A stretch of 13,282 bases of DNA from an uncultured Collinsella sp. Lineage in GTDB: Bacteria; Actinomycetota; Coriobacteriia; Coriobacteriales; Coriobacteriaceae. A model generated the notes under the pieces. The model was not told the origin of the DNA, made no database searches, and saw nothing but the letters and a program-made list of their open reading frames with translations. The DNA lies in the NCBI GenBank assembly GCA_902489965.1, contig CABUCA010000054.1, positions 1 through 13,282 on the forward strand, read 5' to 3'. Shown here piece by piece: positions 6,048-13,282 of the stretch; positions within the stretch are counted from its first letter, which is position 1; each line of letters begins with the position of its first letter. The position numbers and the translations under genes were made by a program.

Positions 6048-7259
6048 TTAAAGAGAGAATAGGCGTGCAGTGACCGTCTCTGGTATACCCTGGCTGTTGC
6101 GCACCGTGGCGTACGTAAGGAATGAGTCCGACTTTCCCGCCGTAGCTGGATAATCGCCATACTCCAAAGCGCGGTCGGGCGACAGCAGCGAGCCATAGGT
6201 CTTGGCAGAGGTGTCGATCAGGAAATGCGACGCCTGTACCTTAACAAGGTATTTATTCTTCTTGCCAGCCGCACATGCAAGCGGCTCGCGGGACAGGAAG
6301 AGATACGGCCCTCCCTCATTACCGATATACGTGCCCATGTTGCCCAGGCTGCCCACGCCACTATAGGTCGCCTCGATAGAAAACACGAAGGTATCGCCCA
6401 TATATACGGCCTCGAAAGGCGAGACTGACGAGGGAAGAACTAGCTGGGCACGTTTGGTGTTGTTGCCGTCGGTCAGATCGATTGCCGTTATGCCGTAGTA
6501 GACGCCCTCGTCGTTGCGGACACGCGGCGAGATGGTCAAAATGCCGTCGCTCGCGCGCGGGGCCGATGCAAAGCGGCCCGTCGATTTCCAAATTACCTCG
6601 GCCTTGGATTCATCAAGCGAGCGACGATAGCAAAACGAATCACTACTCGTTTTATTGCCGCCTGCCGAAGGCATTTTATACCAGATGACTGATGACCCGA
6701 ACGCCGTGAACAGGGGCGGATCATAGTCCTTGCCATCTCGATCGAGCTCAACCACGTCGCCAGAGAGCGAAGCGCCCGACAGATTTTGAGCGTAGAGCTT
6801 CCACGATGAATTGGCAAAGTTCATCTCAACCCACGCGAATACGCCGTCGCCGGCACGGACATCGTAGAATGCGTATCCCGTGCCCTCGATAGGATCCTCG
6901 ATTAATGTGGTAAGCGAGCCATCGCCCAGGTTGAGCACGCCGAGTGTGTTGGCGTGCAGTGCCGATGCGGGCGCCATCATCGCCGCGGCGTAATCGCCGT
7001 CGCAGTAGTACAGCAGCGTACCCAGAGGCAGCGTCCACGATGACGCCGGCTCAAGATCGATGTCGACAGCCTCATACTCATCCGTAATCGAGATGATTTT
7101 GGAATCGTCCTTGATAACCTGCGGCTCGCCGGCGGCATCATCGCTGGTACCCGTTTTTTTCGAGCATCCGGCAAGCACCGTGGCAGCGCCCGCGGCAGCC
7201 CCACCGAGTACAAAGCCGCGACGCGATATTCCGTTCTTGATGTGATCGGCGATACCCAT
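6048..7259 (-). CDS. Tat-exported lipoprotein of unknown function
   Basis: The 403-residue product starts with a twin-arginine signal (SRRGFVLGG, residues 12-20) and a lipobox VLAGC with the lipidated Cys at 32. It should therefore be exported folded through Tat and anchored to the outer face of the membrane. A short Gly/Asp/Ser linker follows. The rest consists of repeated beta-rich segments with aromatic and Gly turns (such as LLYYCDGDYAAAM, GVFAWVEMNF, SVIWYKM), which suggests a beta-propeller-like fold. I do not recognise a named family. Its ATG overlaps the stop codon of the TSCPD gene by one base (TAATG), and the weak GAG upstream points to coupled translation. It is probably a solute- or wall-associated protein, but that is a guess. 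A hairpin follows at 5950-5988. Confidence 0.85.
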   Translation of the reverse strand: MGIADHIKNGISRRGFVLGGAAAGAATVLAGCSKKTGTSDDAAGEPQVIKDDSKIISITDEYEAVDIDLEPASSWTLPLGTLLYYCDGDYAAAMMAPASALHANTLGVLNLGDGSLTTLIEDPIEGTGYAFYDVRAGDGVFAWVEMNFANSSWKLYAQNLSGASLSGDVVELDRDGKDYDPPLFTAFGSSVIWYKMPSAGGNKTSSDSFCYRRSLDESKAEVIWKSTGRFASAPRASDGILTISPRVRNDEGVYYGITAIDLTDGNNTKRAQLVLPSSVSPFEAVYMGDTFVFSIEATYSGVGSLGNMGTYIGNEGGPYLFLSREPLACAAGKKNKYLVKVQASHFLIDTSAKTYGSLLSPDRALEYGDYPATAGKSDSFLTYATVRNSQGIPETVTARLFSL

Positions 7260-7522
7260 TAGGCGATCTCGGCGCGAGCGGCCTCGATAGCGCGCGTAAG
7301 CTGGTCGGCGCAGGAGGTCTTTTTCATACCGCAGGTATTACCGGCGAGAACCTCGATTACACGATCGGCGGGAGCGCCCTCGACCAGCTTGGAGATAGCC
7401 TTGAGATTGCCGTCGCAGCCGCCGGTAAACTCAACGCCCACCACCTTGTTGCCGTCATCGGAAAGGTCAAGGTGAATATTGCGAGCACACACGCCCTGAG
7501 GCTTGTAATCAAACGAAATCAT
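7259..7522 (-). CDS. TSCPD-domain small protein (TIGR03905-like)
   Basis: This 87-residue cytoplasmic protein matches the small stand-alone TSCPD proteins (TIGR03905 type). They are related to a C-terminal domain of some vitamin B12-dependent ribonucleotide reductases. Four Cys residues (12, 36, 64 and 71) stand in the conserved contexts GVCAR, GGCDGNL, NTCGMK and TSCADQL, and could bind a metal. Length is normal for the family and the gene is complete. The start is well fixed by AGGGG five bases before the ATG at 7522. The biochemical role of the stand-alone family is not established. Its stop codon overlaps the start of the lipoprotein gene, so the two are made from one transcript. Confidence 0.88.
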   Translation of the reverse strand: MISFDYKPQGVCARNIHLDLSDDGNKVVGVEFTGGCDGNLKAISKLVEGAPADRVIEVLAGNTCGMKKTSCADQLTRAIEAARAEIA

Positions 7523-7588
7523 GCGATCCCCTCTCAGAATGTTATTCGAGACGACTATTATCCCCGTCTTTCCCTAAATGCAACGAGG

Positions 7589-7622
7589 CGCTTTGCCGGC
7601 AACACACATTACCAGCAAAGCG
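7589..7622. terminator. Hairpin downstream of purB
   Basis: An eleven-pair stem (7589-7599 with 7612-7622, one G-U pair on the minus strand) with a 12-base loop lies about 30 bases past the purB stop codon. The U-rich tail on the minus strand is poor, so this is a probable but imperfect terminator for purB. Confidence 0.5.
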
Positions 7623-7650
7623 TCCTAAAAAGCTAACGTTATGCCCGAAC

Positions 7651-8997
7651 CTACTCGAAGCTCAGCTGCTCCAGACGATCAAAGACCGTGTCGATACGGG
7701 TGAGGAAGTCCCACGGATCAAAGATCTCGTCGAGCTTCTCCTGACTGACGGTGCAGCGCGGGTCGGCCTCGAGACGCTCCTTAAAGGTGGGGCCGGAGAC
7801 ACAATCCTGTACCTCGTGCCAGGTTGCCATAGCGTTCTCCTGCACAATGGCGTACGCGTCCTCGCGGGTGATGCCCGTGTCGACGAGGGCGAGCAGTACC
7901 TTGGAAGAGAAGATGAGGCCGCGGGTCTTATTGAGGTTGGCCATCATGCGGGCGGGATACAGCTGCAGGCCGTCGATAACGCGGATGAGGCACTGGAACA
8001 TGTGGTCGAGGGCGATGAAGCTGTCGGCCTGGGCGACGCGCTCGGCAGAGGAGTGCGAAATGTCACGCTCGTGCCACAGGGCGACGTTATCGAAGGCAAC
8101 CTGAGCGTTGGACTTCACGACGCGCGACAGACCGCAGACCTTCTCCATGGTGATCGGGTTGCGCTTGTGCGGCATGGCGGAGCTGCCCTTTTGACCCTTG
8201 CGGAACGGCTCCTCGGCCTCGAGGGTATCAGTCTTCTGCAGATTGCGAACCTCGGTAGCGATGCGCTCACAGGTGGCCGCGGTGGTGGCAAGAACGCCGG
8301 CGAGATAGGCGTGATGGTCGCGGCTGATAACTTGCGTGGACAGCGGGTCGTGAACCAGGCCCAGGTGCTCGCAGACATACTCCTCGACAAACGGCTCGAT
8401 GGAGCTGTACGTGCCGACAGCACCCGAGATGGCACCGAAGGCAACATTCTTGCGGGCGTCCTCAAGGCGATCCAGATCGCGCTTGAGTTCCCAGGCCCAA
8501 GAGCCGAACTTCATGCCGAAGGTCATCGGCTCGGCGTGGATGCCATGAGTGCGGCCGGCACAGAGCGTGTTGCGCTCCTCAAAGGCGCGACGCTTGCAAA
8601 TCTCGCCGAGCTTCTTGACGTCCTCGATGATCAGGTCGCAGGCCTGGGTGAGCTGGTAGCACAGAGCCGTGTCGCCCAGATCGGAGCTGGTCATGCCATA
8701 GTGAACCCAGCGGCTGGGCTTGGGGTCGCCCTCGGGAACATCGGCGTCGATGTACTCCTTCATGTTGGTCAGGAAGGCGATGACGTCGTGGCGCGTGACC
8801 TCCTCGATCTCGTCGACCTTTGCCTTCTCAAAGTTGGCATGGTCGCGGATCCACTGGGCTTCGTCTTTAGAAATGCCGATCTTGCCGAGCTCCGCCTGGG
8901 CCTCACAGGCCAGGACCTCGATCTCCTGCCAAATGGCGTACTTGTTCTCGAGGGAGAAGATGTGTCCCATCTCCGGGCGGGTATAGCGATCGATCAT
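7651..8997 (-). CDS. purB: Adenylosuccinate lyase
   Basis: PurB splits SAICAR to AICAR and adenylosuccinate to AMP, releasing fumarate both times, so it serves both de novo purine synthesis and the AMP branch. The 448-residue protein has the three conserved fumarase/aspartase-superfamily regions. These are TSSDLGD (residues 103-109), GRTHGIHAEP (148-157, with the catalytic-region His151 and His154) and the signature GSSAMPHKRNP (271-281) with the catalytic serine loop. The frame extends 22 codons further upstream, but AAGGAG lies five bases before the ATG at 8997 and the family N-terminus (IDRYTRPEM) begins there. Upstream on the minus strand is a TACAAT -10-like box (9042-9047) without a convincing -35 box. 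The gene is transcribed alone, apart from purC. Confidence 0.96.
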   Translation of the reverse strand: MIDRYTRPEMGHIFSLENKYAIWQEIEVLACEAQAELGKIGISKDEAQWIRDHANFEKAKVDEIEEVTRHDVIAFLTNMKEYIDADVPEGDPKPSRWVHYGMTSSDLGDTALCYQLTQACDLIIEDVKKLGEICKRRAFEERNTLCAGRTHGIHAEPMTFGMKFGSWAWELKRDLDRLEDARKNVAFGAISGAVGTYSSIEPFVEEYVCEHLGLVHDPLSTQVISRDHHAYLAGVLATTAATCERIATEVRNLQKTDTLEAEEPFRKGQKGSSAMPHKRNPITMEKVCGLSRVVKSNAQVAFDNVALWHERDISHSSAERVAQADSFIALDHMFQCLIRVIDGLQLYPARMMANLNKTRGLIFSSKVLLALVDTGITREDAYAIVQENAMATWHEVQDCVSGPTFKERLEADPRCTVSQEKLDEIFDPWDFLTRIDTVFDRLEQLSFE

Positions 8998-9099
8998 AGC
9001 GGCTCCTTTTTGGTTATTGGCACGTTGGTCGTAACCCAACCATTGTACCGTGCGCAGGTGCAAGTATGGGCAGCAGGCATTAACCTAACATTTTGGAAT

Positions 9100-9230
9100 T
9101 GGAGCAAGCAACGGGACGTCTGCGCATTTGCTTCGCAAATCCGCACCGGCTGCGGTCGATCTCCTCGGATTCACGGAGACGATGGGGAAGACTTTGTTGA
9201 ATTGGCCGTCCCAAGGTCTCCCGCGCTCGA
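9100..9230. repeat. Truncated tRNA-Gly-end-bounded element
   Basis: Positions 9100-9118 (TGGAGCAAGCAACGGGACG) repeat the 3' end of tRNA-Gly with two changes, and keep the encoded CCA. Positions 9119-9158 then repeat 9250-9289 with two differences, including the hairpin ATTTGC/GCAAAT and the CCGCA/TGCGG stem. After 9158 the sequence departs from the full copy, lacks the third hairpin and the right T-arm, and runs straight into the next copy at 9231. It is an older, decayed or partly deleted copy. It lies upstream of purB, outside its coding region. Confidence 0.6.
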
Positions 9231-9372
9231 TGGAGCGGGCAACGGGACGTCCGCGTATTTGCTTCGCAAATCCGCACCGGCTGCGGTCGCCTATCGGCGA
9301 CCTTGCCTGCTCGCTATAAACGCTTCGCGTTTATTTAACGCTCGCACCCTGTCGGGTTCGAGTCCCGGCGCT
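9231..9372. repeat. tRNA-Gly-end-bounded three-hairpin element
   Basis: The left border (9231-9248) is an exact copy of the last 18 bases of the tRNA-Gly gene and breaks inside the T-loop. The body carries three hairpins: 9257-9262 with 9266-9271, 9285-9291 with 9296-9302, and 9316-9323 with 9327-9334. The right border (9352-9366) is a canonical T-arm, TCGGGTTCGAGTCCC, on the plus strand, pointing opposite to the left fragment. The loop motif TGCTTCGCA and the right-end motif CGCACCCTGTCGGGTTCGA (9343-9361) are shared with the element at 372-504, although the stems differ in sequence. Confidence 0.65.
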
Positions 9373-9378
9373 TTATTG

Positions 9379-9411
9379 AAAAAAGCACGGCACCGTGATG
9401 GTGCCGTGCTT
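9379..9411 (-). terminator. Terminator of tRNA-Gly
   Basis: A perfect twelve-pair stem (9383-9394 with 9400-9411) has a five-base loop and is followed on the minus strand by a run of six U residues (9379-9384). It lies 11 bases downstream of the tRNA-Gly 3' end. Confidence 0.9.
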
Positions 9412-9422
9412 GTGCTTCTAGC

Positions 9423-9497
9423 TGGAGCGGGCAACGGGACTCGAACCCGCGAGTGTCAGCTTGGGAAGCTGATGCCTTACCACTTGGCGATGCCCGC
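9423..9497 (-). tRNA. tRNA-Gly (anticodon CCC)
   Basis: This 75-base minus-strand gene folds as a full cloverleaf. The acceptor GCGGGCA pairs with TGCCCGC. The anticodon stem TCAGC/GCTGA encloses the loop TTCCCAA with anticodon CCC, and the T-arm is GCGGG-TTCGAGT-CCCGT. The discriminator base is T and the CCA is encoded (9423-9425). It reads GGG codons. It has its own promoter and terminator, and its 3' end is copied at 9231-9248 and, less exactly, at 9100-9117. Confidence 0.97.
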
Positions 9498-9510
9498 TTG
9501 TGTGTTGGCT

Positions 9511-9540
9511 AGTATAACGCGGTTGTCTTGTTCGATACAA
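9511..9540 (-). promoter_or_regulatory. Promoter of tRNA-Gly
   Basis: On the minus strand a -35 box TTGTAT (9535-9540) and a -10 box TATACT (9511-9516) are separated by 18 bases. The -10 box lies 13 bases upstream of the mature tRNA 5' end at 9497. Confidence 0.6.
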
Positions 9541-9794
9541 GGGTGGCGATGCTTGTTTTAGCTGTGGAGATTCGTTTGAAAATCGCATCAATTGTGGAGA
9601 CGAGGACCTTTGGCCTCCTGTTCTCCTTATCTTCTACCTGCGCTTTTGCCTGATTGTTGTATTTGAGCTCAATTTGTCAGGAATTGGGCAAGCTTTTGGT
9701 CAGGCTCCGGTACTTACCCGCATGAACCTCGGGGGTAGCCTCATCCTACGCGTCGCAACCTCCCCATGCGGCGCACGAGGGATAAGGAGCAGCC
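9541..9794 (+). promoter_or_regulatory. Long leader of the surface-protein gene with ribosome-site-pairing sequence
   Basis: No gene is present in this stretch. The ribosome-binding region of the downstream gene, GATAAGGAG (9781-9789), has an exact nine-base complement CTCCTTATC at 9623-9631, extendable by two G-U pairs. The same CTCC bases also pair in a local hairpin: 9596-9600 with 9622-9626, plus 9602-9605 with 9614-9617 and 9607-9608 with 9612-9613. The two pairings exclude each other. TGTGGAGA occurs twice (9563-9570 and 9593-9600), giving a second possible partner. A smaller structure near the start codon pairs 9727-9731 with 9776-9780. I see no convincing plus-strand promoter and match no known riboswitch class. 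Confidence 0.45.
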
Positions 9795-12700
9795 ATGTCC
9801 AACGCACCCACGCACTCTGTCCACAGCGCAATCGCAACAGGTCCGCTGCTCCTGCTCCTCTTCCTGCTGTTCGGCTGCCTGGCACCGGGAGCCGCATTTG
9901 CCGTCGATGGCTACGACCAGCTCGGCTTCCGCACTATTAGCGATGATTGTGGGCCCTTCTTCATCGGCAAGTATGAAGCTCAAGACGCCTCGATTGCCTA
10001 CTGCATGAACCAGGAGCGCCCCGGCCCCACCAAGCCGGGCGGCCCATGGCTCAACTTTGATCAAGGCTGGGTGTGGCTCGACGACGAGTTCGCGGCAATC
10101 GTTTGTCACGGATATCCTACCGCCACGTCGTTTGGCGGTTACCATCTTTCACCCGATCGCGCCCGCGCCGCCACCCAGCTTGCCGTATGGATGCTCAACG
10201 GCACTACCCATGTCGACGGCACCTACTCCTACACGACCGCTCAGGGCAAAACCAAGAGTGGGCACTTTACCGCCGACAATGAAGTCGTGGCGGCCGCGCG
10301 ATGGCTCCACGACAGCGCAAAATCAGGAAGCATCAAAGCCGCTCCGCACCGCGCGCGGCGCTATATAGGAACCGTATCGGGCGGCAGCAAACGTCAAGAC
10401 ATGCTCTATGTACTGCCGGCGGTCTCTGTTTCCTTCCAAAAGCAGTCTGCAAACGCTGCCATTACCAGCGGAAACAATACTTATCAGTTTGACGGGGCAA
10501 CATTCGATGTTTTTGAGAGCGCCAGCGGCGCGCGTGTCGCCACCGTCCAGATGGACGGCAACGGTCGAGCGCAGGCAACACTCCTACCCAACACGGCATA
10601 CTACCTAGTTGAGACAACAGCGCCAGCTGGTTATATCCCCCTGCACGATCGCATTGCCTTTACCACGACGGATAACGGCGGATACGTCACCATTGATGAA
10701 CAACCCGGCACCATTACCTTGCGCATTGTAAAGCTCGACGCCGCAACGAATGCAGGCCCCCAAGTTGGGGGTTCGCTCGCAGGAGCAGAATTCGTGTGCG
10801 TATCGCAATCAACCCCTGGATGGGCACAAATCCTCACGACCGACGAAAGCGGTCGGGCCACCCTCGCCGATGTCCCCTTAGGAACCTTTACCATCTACGA
10901 ATCAAAGGCCCCCGAGGGCTACCTGCCATCCAACGACAGCTGGACCTATACCGTTGGAGCCGACCAGCTCGGCGATTCAGGCGTGGTCGAGATCGAATCC
11001 CGCATTTCCGATATCCCCATTGCGTTTGACCTTGAGATTTCCAAATTCAAGGATTACGGCAATAGCGACCAATCCGGCCTGGAGCAGCCGGCGGGTGATG
11101 TTGTCTTTGAGGTTGTCAGCAACAGCTCTCAGCAGGTTGTTGGCACACTGACCACAAACATCTATGGCTTTACCTCCACCAAAGATCAGCCCGAAGCATG
11201 GTTCGGCACAGGCAAGCGACCCGCCGGTGTCCACGGAGCTGTCCCATACGACCGTGCCGGCTACACGATTCGCGAGGTTCCGGAAACCGTCCCCGAGGGT
11301 TTTAAACGTGCAGGGGAATGGACCGTCGGGGCCAATCAGATTTCCGACGGGGCCGAGCTTCAATATATTGTGGACAACCACGCGCTGTCGACGCATCTCC
11401 AGATTGTAAAACGCGATGCCCAAACAGGCGCTTCTGTTCCCCTAGCCGGATTCACCTTCCAACTCCTCGACAGCAATCACGAACCTGTCTCACAAACTTG
11501 CTGGTATCCAGCACATAACGTAATGGACACCTTTACGACTGACGCGACCGGCACCGTCACACTGCCCGAATCGCTCATGCCGGACACCTATTATGTACGC
11601 GAAACCTCGGCCAAAGAGCCCTATCTTGTCGGCGAAGAGATCGAGGTAAACATACCCGCCGACATGAACCTAACGCCCGTTGCAATCGCCTCGTATTATG
11701 ACCACGCCGCGACCGGAAACATCAGGATCGTTAAAACCGATGCCATAGACGGCAGCAGCCTCGCGGGCGCCGTCTTTGAGATCCGTGCCTCGGGTGATAT
11801 CGTGCGCCCCGACGGTAGCATTGCCGCGCTCGACGGTGAGACTGTCGCGACCGTCACGACGGATGAAACTGGAGAAGCACGCGCGGGCAGCCTCCCACTG
11901 GGATCTGGCACCGCACGCTACGAGGTTGTCGAGACTCAAGCACCGGCAGGCTTCTTGCTCGATCAGACAACCCATATTGTCGACCTTACTTATGCCGACC
12001 AGAAAACACCCGTTGTAGAAGCACGGCTTAACGTTTCCGACGATTACACCAAGGTTGATATCTCCAAGGTCGATGCAAGCGGTGAGCAGGAAGTGAAAGG
12101 CGCACAGCTCACCTTATATGGTCCCGATAAAACCGAAATAGACTCCTGGACCTCATCCGACAAGCCACACCGCGTCGAACATCTTGCACCCGGCACCTAC
12201 TCGTTGCGCGAAATGATGTCTCCGCGGACCTATGACCTTGCCGAGGAGATAACGTTTGAAATAAAGGATACGGGAGAAGTCCAATCCGTCGCGATGAAGG
12301 ATACGCCCATCGAGATCAAAGGACAGGTCGACAAGCGTCAGGAGCTTGTCCAACCTATCGGGAAGGGTCTGTTGGCCAACGGCGATGGTAAAAATCGCGC
12401 CGCGACGCAAACCAATACGGATGGACTTTTCTCCTATACCATCGACGCTCGAAACGATTCAACTACCTGGGTTGATGAGTTCACAATTACCGATGATCTT
12501 GAGTGTGCCGAGAACGATACGGCGAGATTCGTCTCAATCGAAACCCCCGTCGCCATCGGCGACCTCAATGGTCTGTGCAACGTGTGGTATCGCACGACGC
12601 CGTTGGACTCGACAGACGTCGATGAGCCGGCAAACGCGACACTTGACGATGGGCACGAAAATCCTTGGCTTGAGTCCGACGAAGTAAGGGAAAGTCTGGG

Positions 12701-13226
12701 TGAGGATTGCCGCCTCGTCGATTACGACGGCTGGCACCTCTGGAAGGCGGATGTCTCGACCACGGAATCCACCACACTCGAGGCGAAAGAACTCGACCTT
12801 GCGTCCAATACCGTCGTAACGGGCATTCGCATTGAATACGGTGCGGTAGCCGCCGACTTTACGACTCGAAGCGATGCGGATTCTTGGACCCGCGATGATC
12901 TCAAAGATGAGCACGACGACCTTGACGATACCAAAGCAATCCTTGGTGCAGACGCTCGGGGCGCAGTCGTGCACATGCAGGCAACATCGGCTTATACGCC
13001 CCAAACCGCACTCACCAACAGCGCACGCGTCGATCTTTGTCGCAACGGCGGCGGCGATAAACTTGAGTCACATGACGAGGACTGTGTCATTCAACGCTGT
13101 ACCCTACCGCAGGACCTACCGGCAACAGGACCAGTTCCCATCGCCGCTTGCATCACCGCGCTCCTGACCTCGGGTGCCGCAGCCCTATGGTTCGCTCGCC
13201 TTAGGTCGATCCCAAAGAAGCGTTAG
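9795..13226 (+). CDS. LPxTG-anchored SpaA-type adhesin with thioester domain
   Basis: A 1143-residue surface protein. A signal peptide (1-36, cut after AFA) is followed by a thioester domain. There Cys70 (AYCMNQ) and Gln128 (ATQLAVW) match the Cys-Gln pair that forms an internal thioester in Gram-positive adhesins and can bond covalently to host targets. Six SpaA/Cna-B-like domains follow (about 211-302, 306-405, 411-530, 534-637, 642-745, 752-838). Each has an early Lys (216, 313, 417, 539, 647, 758) and a Glu in the turn motif (273, 369, 494, 603, 713, 806) fit for isopeptide bonds. Residues 839-1105 are unassigned, acidic and contain six Cys. LPATG (1108-1112), a membrane segment and RSIPKKR complete a sortase signal. 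No YPKN-like pilin motif is seen, so it is a tip or stand-alone adhesin rather than a main pilin. AAGGAG fixes the ATG start. Confidence 0.93.
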   Translation: MSNAPTHSVHSAIATGPLLLLLFLLFGCLAPGAAFAVDGYDQLGFRTISDDCGPFFIGKYEAQDASIAYCMNQERPGPTKPGGPWLNFDQGWVWLDDEFAAIVCHGYPTATSFGGYHLSPDRARAATQLAVWMLNGTTHVDGTYSYTTAQGKTKSGHFTADNEVVAAARWLHDSAKSGSIKAAPHRARRYIGTVSGGSKRQDMLYVLPAVSVSFQKQSANAAITSGNNTYQFDGATFDVFESASGARVATVQMDGNGRAQATLLPNTAYYLVETTAPAGYIPLHDRIAFTTTDNGGYVTIDEQPGTITLRIVKLDAATNAGPQVGGSLAGAEFVCVSQSTPGWAQILTTDESGRATLADVPLGTFTIYESKAPEGYLPSNDSWTYTVGADQLGDSGVVEIESRISDIPIAFDLEISKFKDYGNSDQSGLEQPAGDVVFEVVSNSSQQVVGTLTTNIYGFTSTKDQPEAWFGTGKRPAGVHGAVPYDRAGYTIREVPETVPEGFKRAGEWTVGANQISDGAELQYIVDNHALSTHLQIVKRDAQTGASVPLAGFTFQLLDSNHEPVSQTCWYPAHNVMDTFTTDATGTVTLPESLMPDTYYVRETSAKEPYLVGEEIEVNIPADMNLTPVAIASYYDHAATGNIRIVKTDAIDGSSLAGAVFEIRASGDIVRPDGSIAALDGETVATVTTDETGEARAGSLPLGSGTARYEVVETQAPAGFLLDQTTHIVDLTYADQKTPVVEARLNVSDDYTKVDISKVDASGEQEVKGAQLTLYGPDKTEIDSWTSSDKPHRVEHLAPGTYSLREMMSPRTYDLAEEITFEIKDTGEVQSVAMKDTPIEIKGQVDKRQELVQPIGKGLLANGDGKNRAATQTNTDGLFSYTIDARNDSTTWVDEFTITDDLECAENDTARFVSIETPVAIGDLNGLCNVWYRTTPLDSTDVDEPANATLDDGHENPWLESDEVRESLGEDCRLVDYDGWHLWKADVSTTESTTLEAKELDLASNTVVTGIRIEYGAVAADFTTRSDADSWTRDDLKDEHDDLDDTKAILGADARGAVVHMQATSAYTPQTALTNSARVDLCRNGGGDKLESHDEDCVIQRCTLPQDLPATGPVPIAACITALLTSGAAALWFARLRSIPKKR

Positions 13227-13249
13227 CGCGATGAAAAAGCGGGCTCAAC

Positions 13250-13282
13250 GTGTTTTCGTATATTAAGCGCCATTGGCCTGTC
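13250..13282 (+). CDS. Possible start of a next plus-strand gene (partial)
   Basis: A GTG at 13250 opens a frame that stays open to the window edge and would begin VFSYIKRHWPV. It lies 23 bases after the adhesin stop. Genes after such adhesins often encode a sortase or another surface subunit. Only eleven codons are visible, there is no clear ribosome-binding site, and an alternative ATG at 13231 stops after eleven codons, so this is weak. Confidence 0.2.
   Translation, partial: MFSYIKRHWPV

Noticed and set aside
8998..9063. A 22-residue N-terminal extension of PurB
   Set aside because: The ribosome-binding site AAGGAG and the family N-terminus both point to the ATG at 8997.
9100..9289. Repeats near tRNA-Gly as a CRISPR array
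   Set aside because: There are only two unequal copies, each contains tRNA sequence, the unit is about 131 bases, and there are no cas genes.
7816..9561. A 581-codon open frame on the plus strand opposite purB, running on through the tRNA-Gly region
   Set aside because: It is the antisense shadow of a clear purB gene in GC-rich DNA, crosses a tRNA gene and two repeats, and has no ribosome-binding site or recognisable domain.
9870..9905. Lipobox-like LFGC in the adhesin signal peptide, suggesting a lipoprotein
   Set aside because: Phe at the -2 position is unusual, the hydrophobic stretch continues to a good AFA cleavage site, and the protein already has an LPATG wall-sorting signal.
13231..13266. 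An ATG right after the adhesin stop as the next gene
   Set aside because: The frame ends after eleven codons; the GTG frame at 13250 is a better though still weak candidate.

Overview
The window looks like a piece of a chromosome from a GC-rich, monoderm gut actinobacterium. My best guess is Collinsella or a close relative in the Coriobacteriia. That guess rests on base composition, codon use, an LPxTG-anchored SpaA-type surface protein, a Tat lipoprotein and the general look of the proteins. No 16S rRNA or other taxonomic marker is present, so the genus is an inference.

Layout. Positions 1-303 hold no gene I can identify. Positions 302-623 hold a tRNA-Lys(TTT) on the minus strand, its promoter and terminator, and a set of tRNA-3'-end fragments joined to a hairpin-rich element. 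Next comes a long minus-strand block, listed here from low to high coordinates: an M29 aminopeptidase (652-1932); a small two-helix membrane protein coupled to purC (2022-2597 and 2598-3485); a sensor kinase and OmpR-type regulator pair (3595-5160 and 5172-5894); a Tat-exported lipoprotein that overlaps the stop of a TSCPD-domain gene (6048-7259 and 7259-7522); and purB (7651-8997). Positions 9100-9497 hold a second tRNA locus, tRNA-Gly(CCC), with two copies of the same tRNA-end and hairpin element beside it. A plus-strand gene (9795-13226) then encodes a 1143-residue cell-wall-anchored adhesin. It has a signal peptide, a thioester domain, six SpaA/Cna-B-like domains, an unassigned C-terminal region, an LPATG sorting motif, a membrane anchor and a basic tail. 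A second surface or sortase gene may begin at the right edge.

How the parts work together. purC and purB act in de novo purine synthesis but are not in one operon. The regulator and kinase form one transcription unit, regulator first. The adhesin is divergent from the tRNA-Gly gene and has a roughly 290-base leader. That leader contains an exact 9-base complement of the adhesin ribosome-binding site and a hairpin that competes for it.

The most unusual material is non-coding. About 100-base hairpin elements are bounded on each side by tRNA 3'-end (T-arm and acceptor) fragments in inverted orientation. They occur beside both tRNA genes, and the copies at the two loci keep the same three-hairpin layout with stem sequences that differ in a compensated way.
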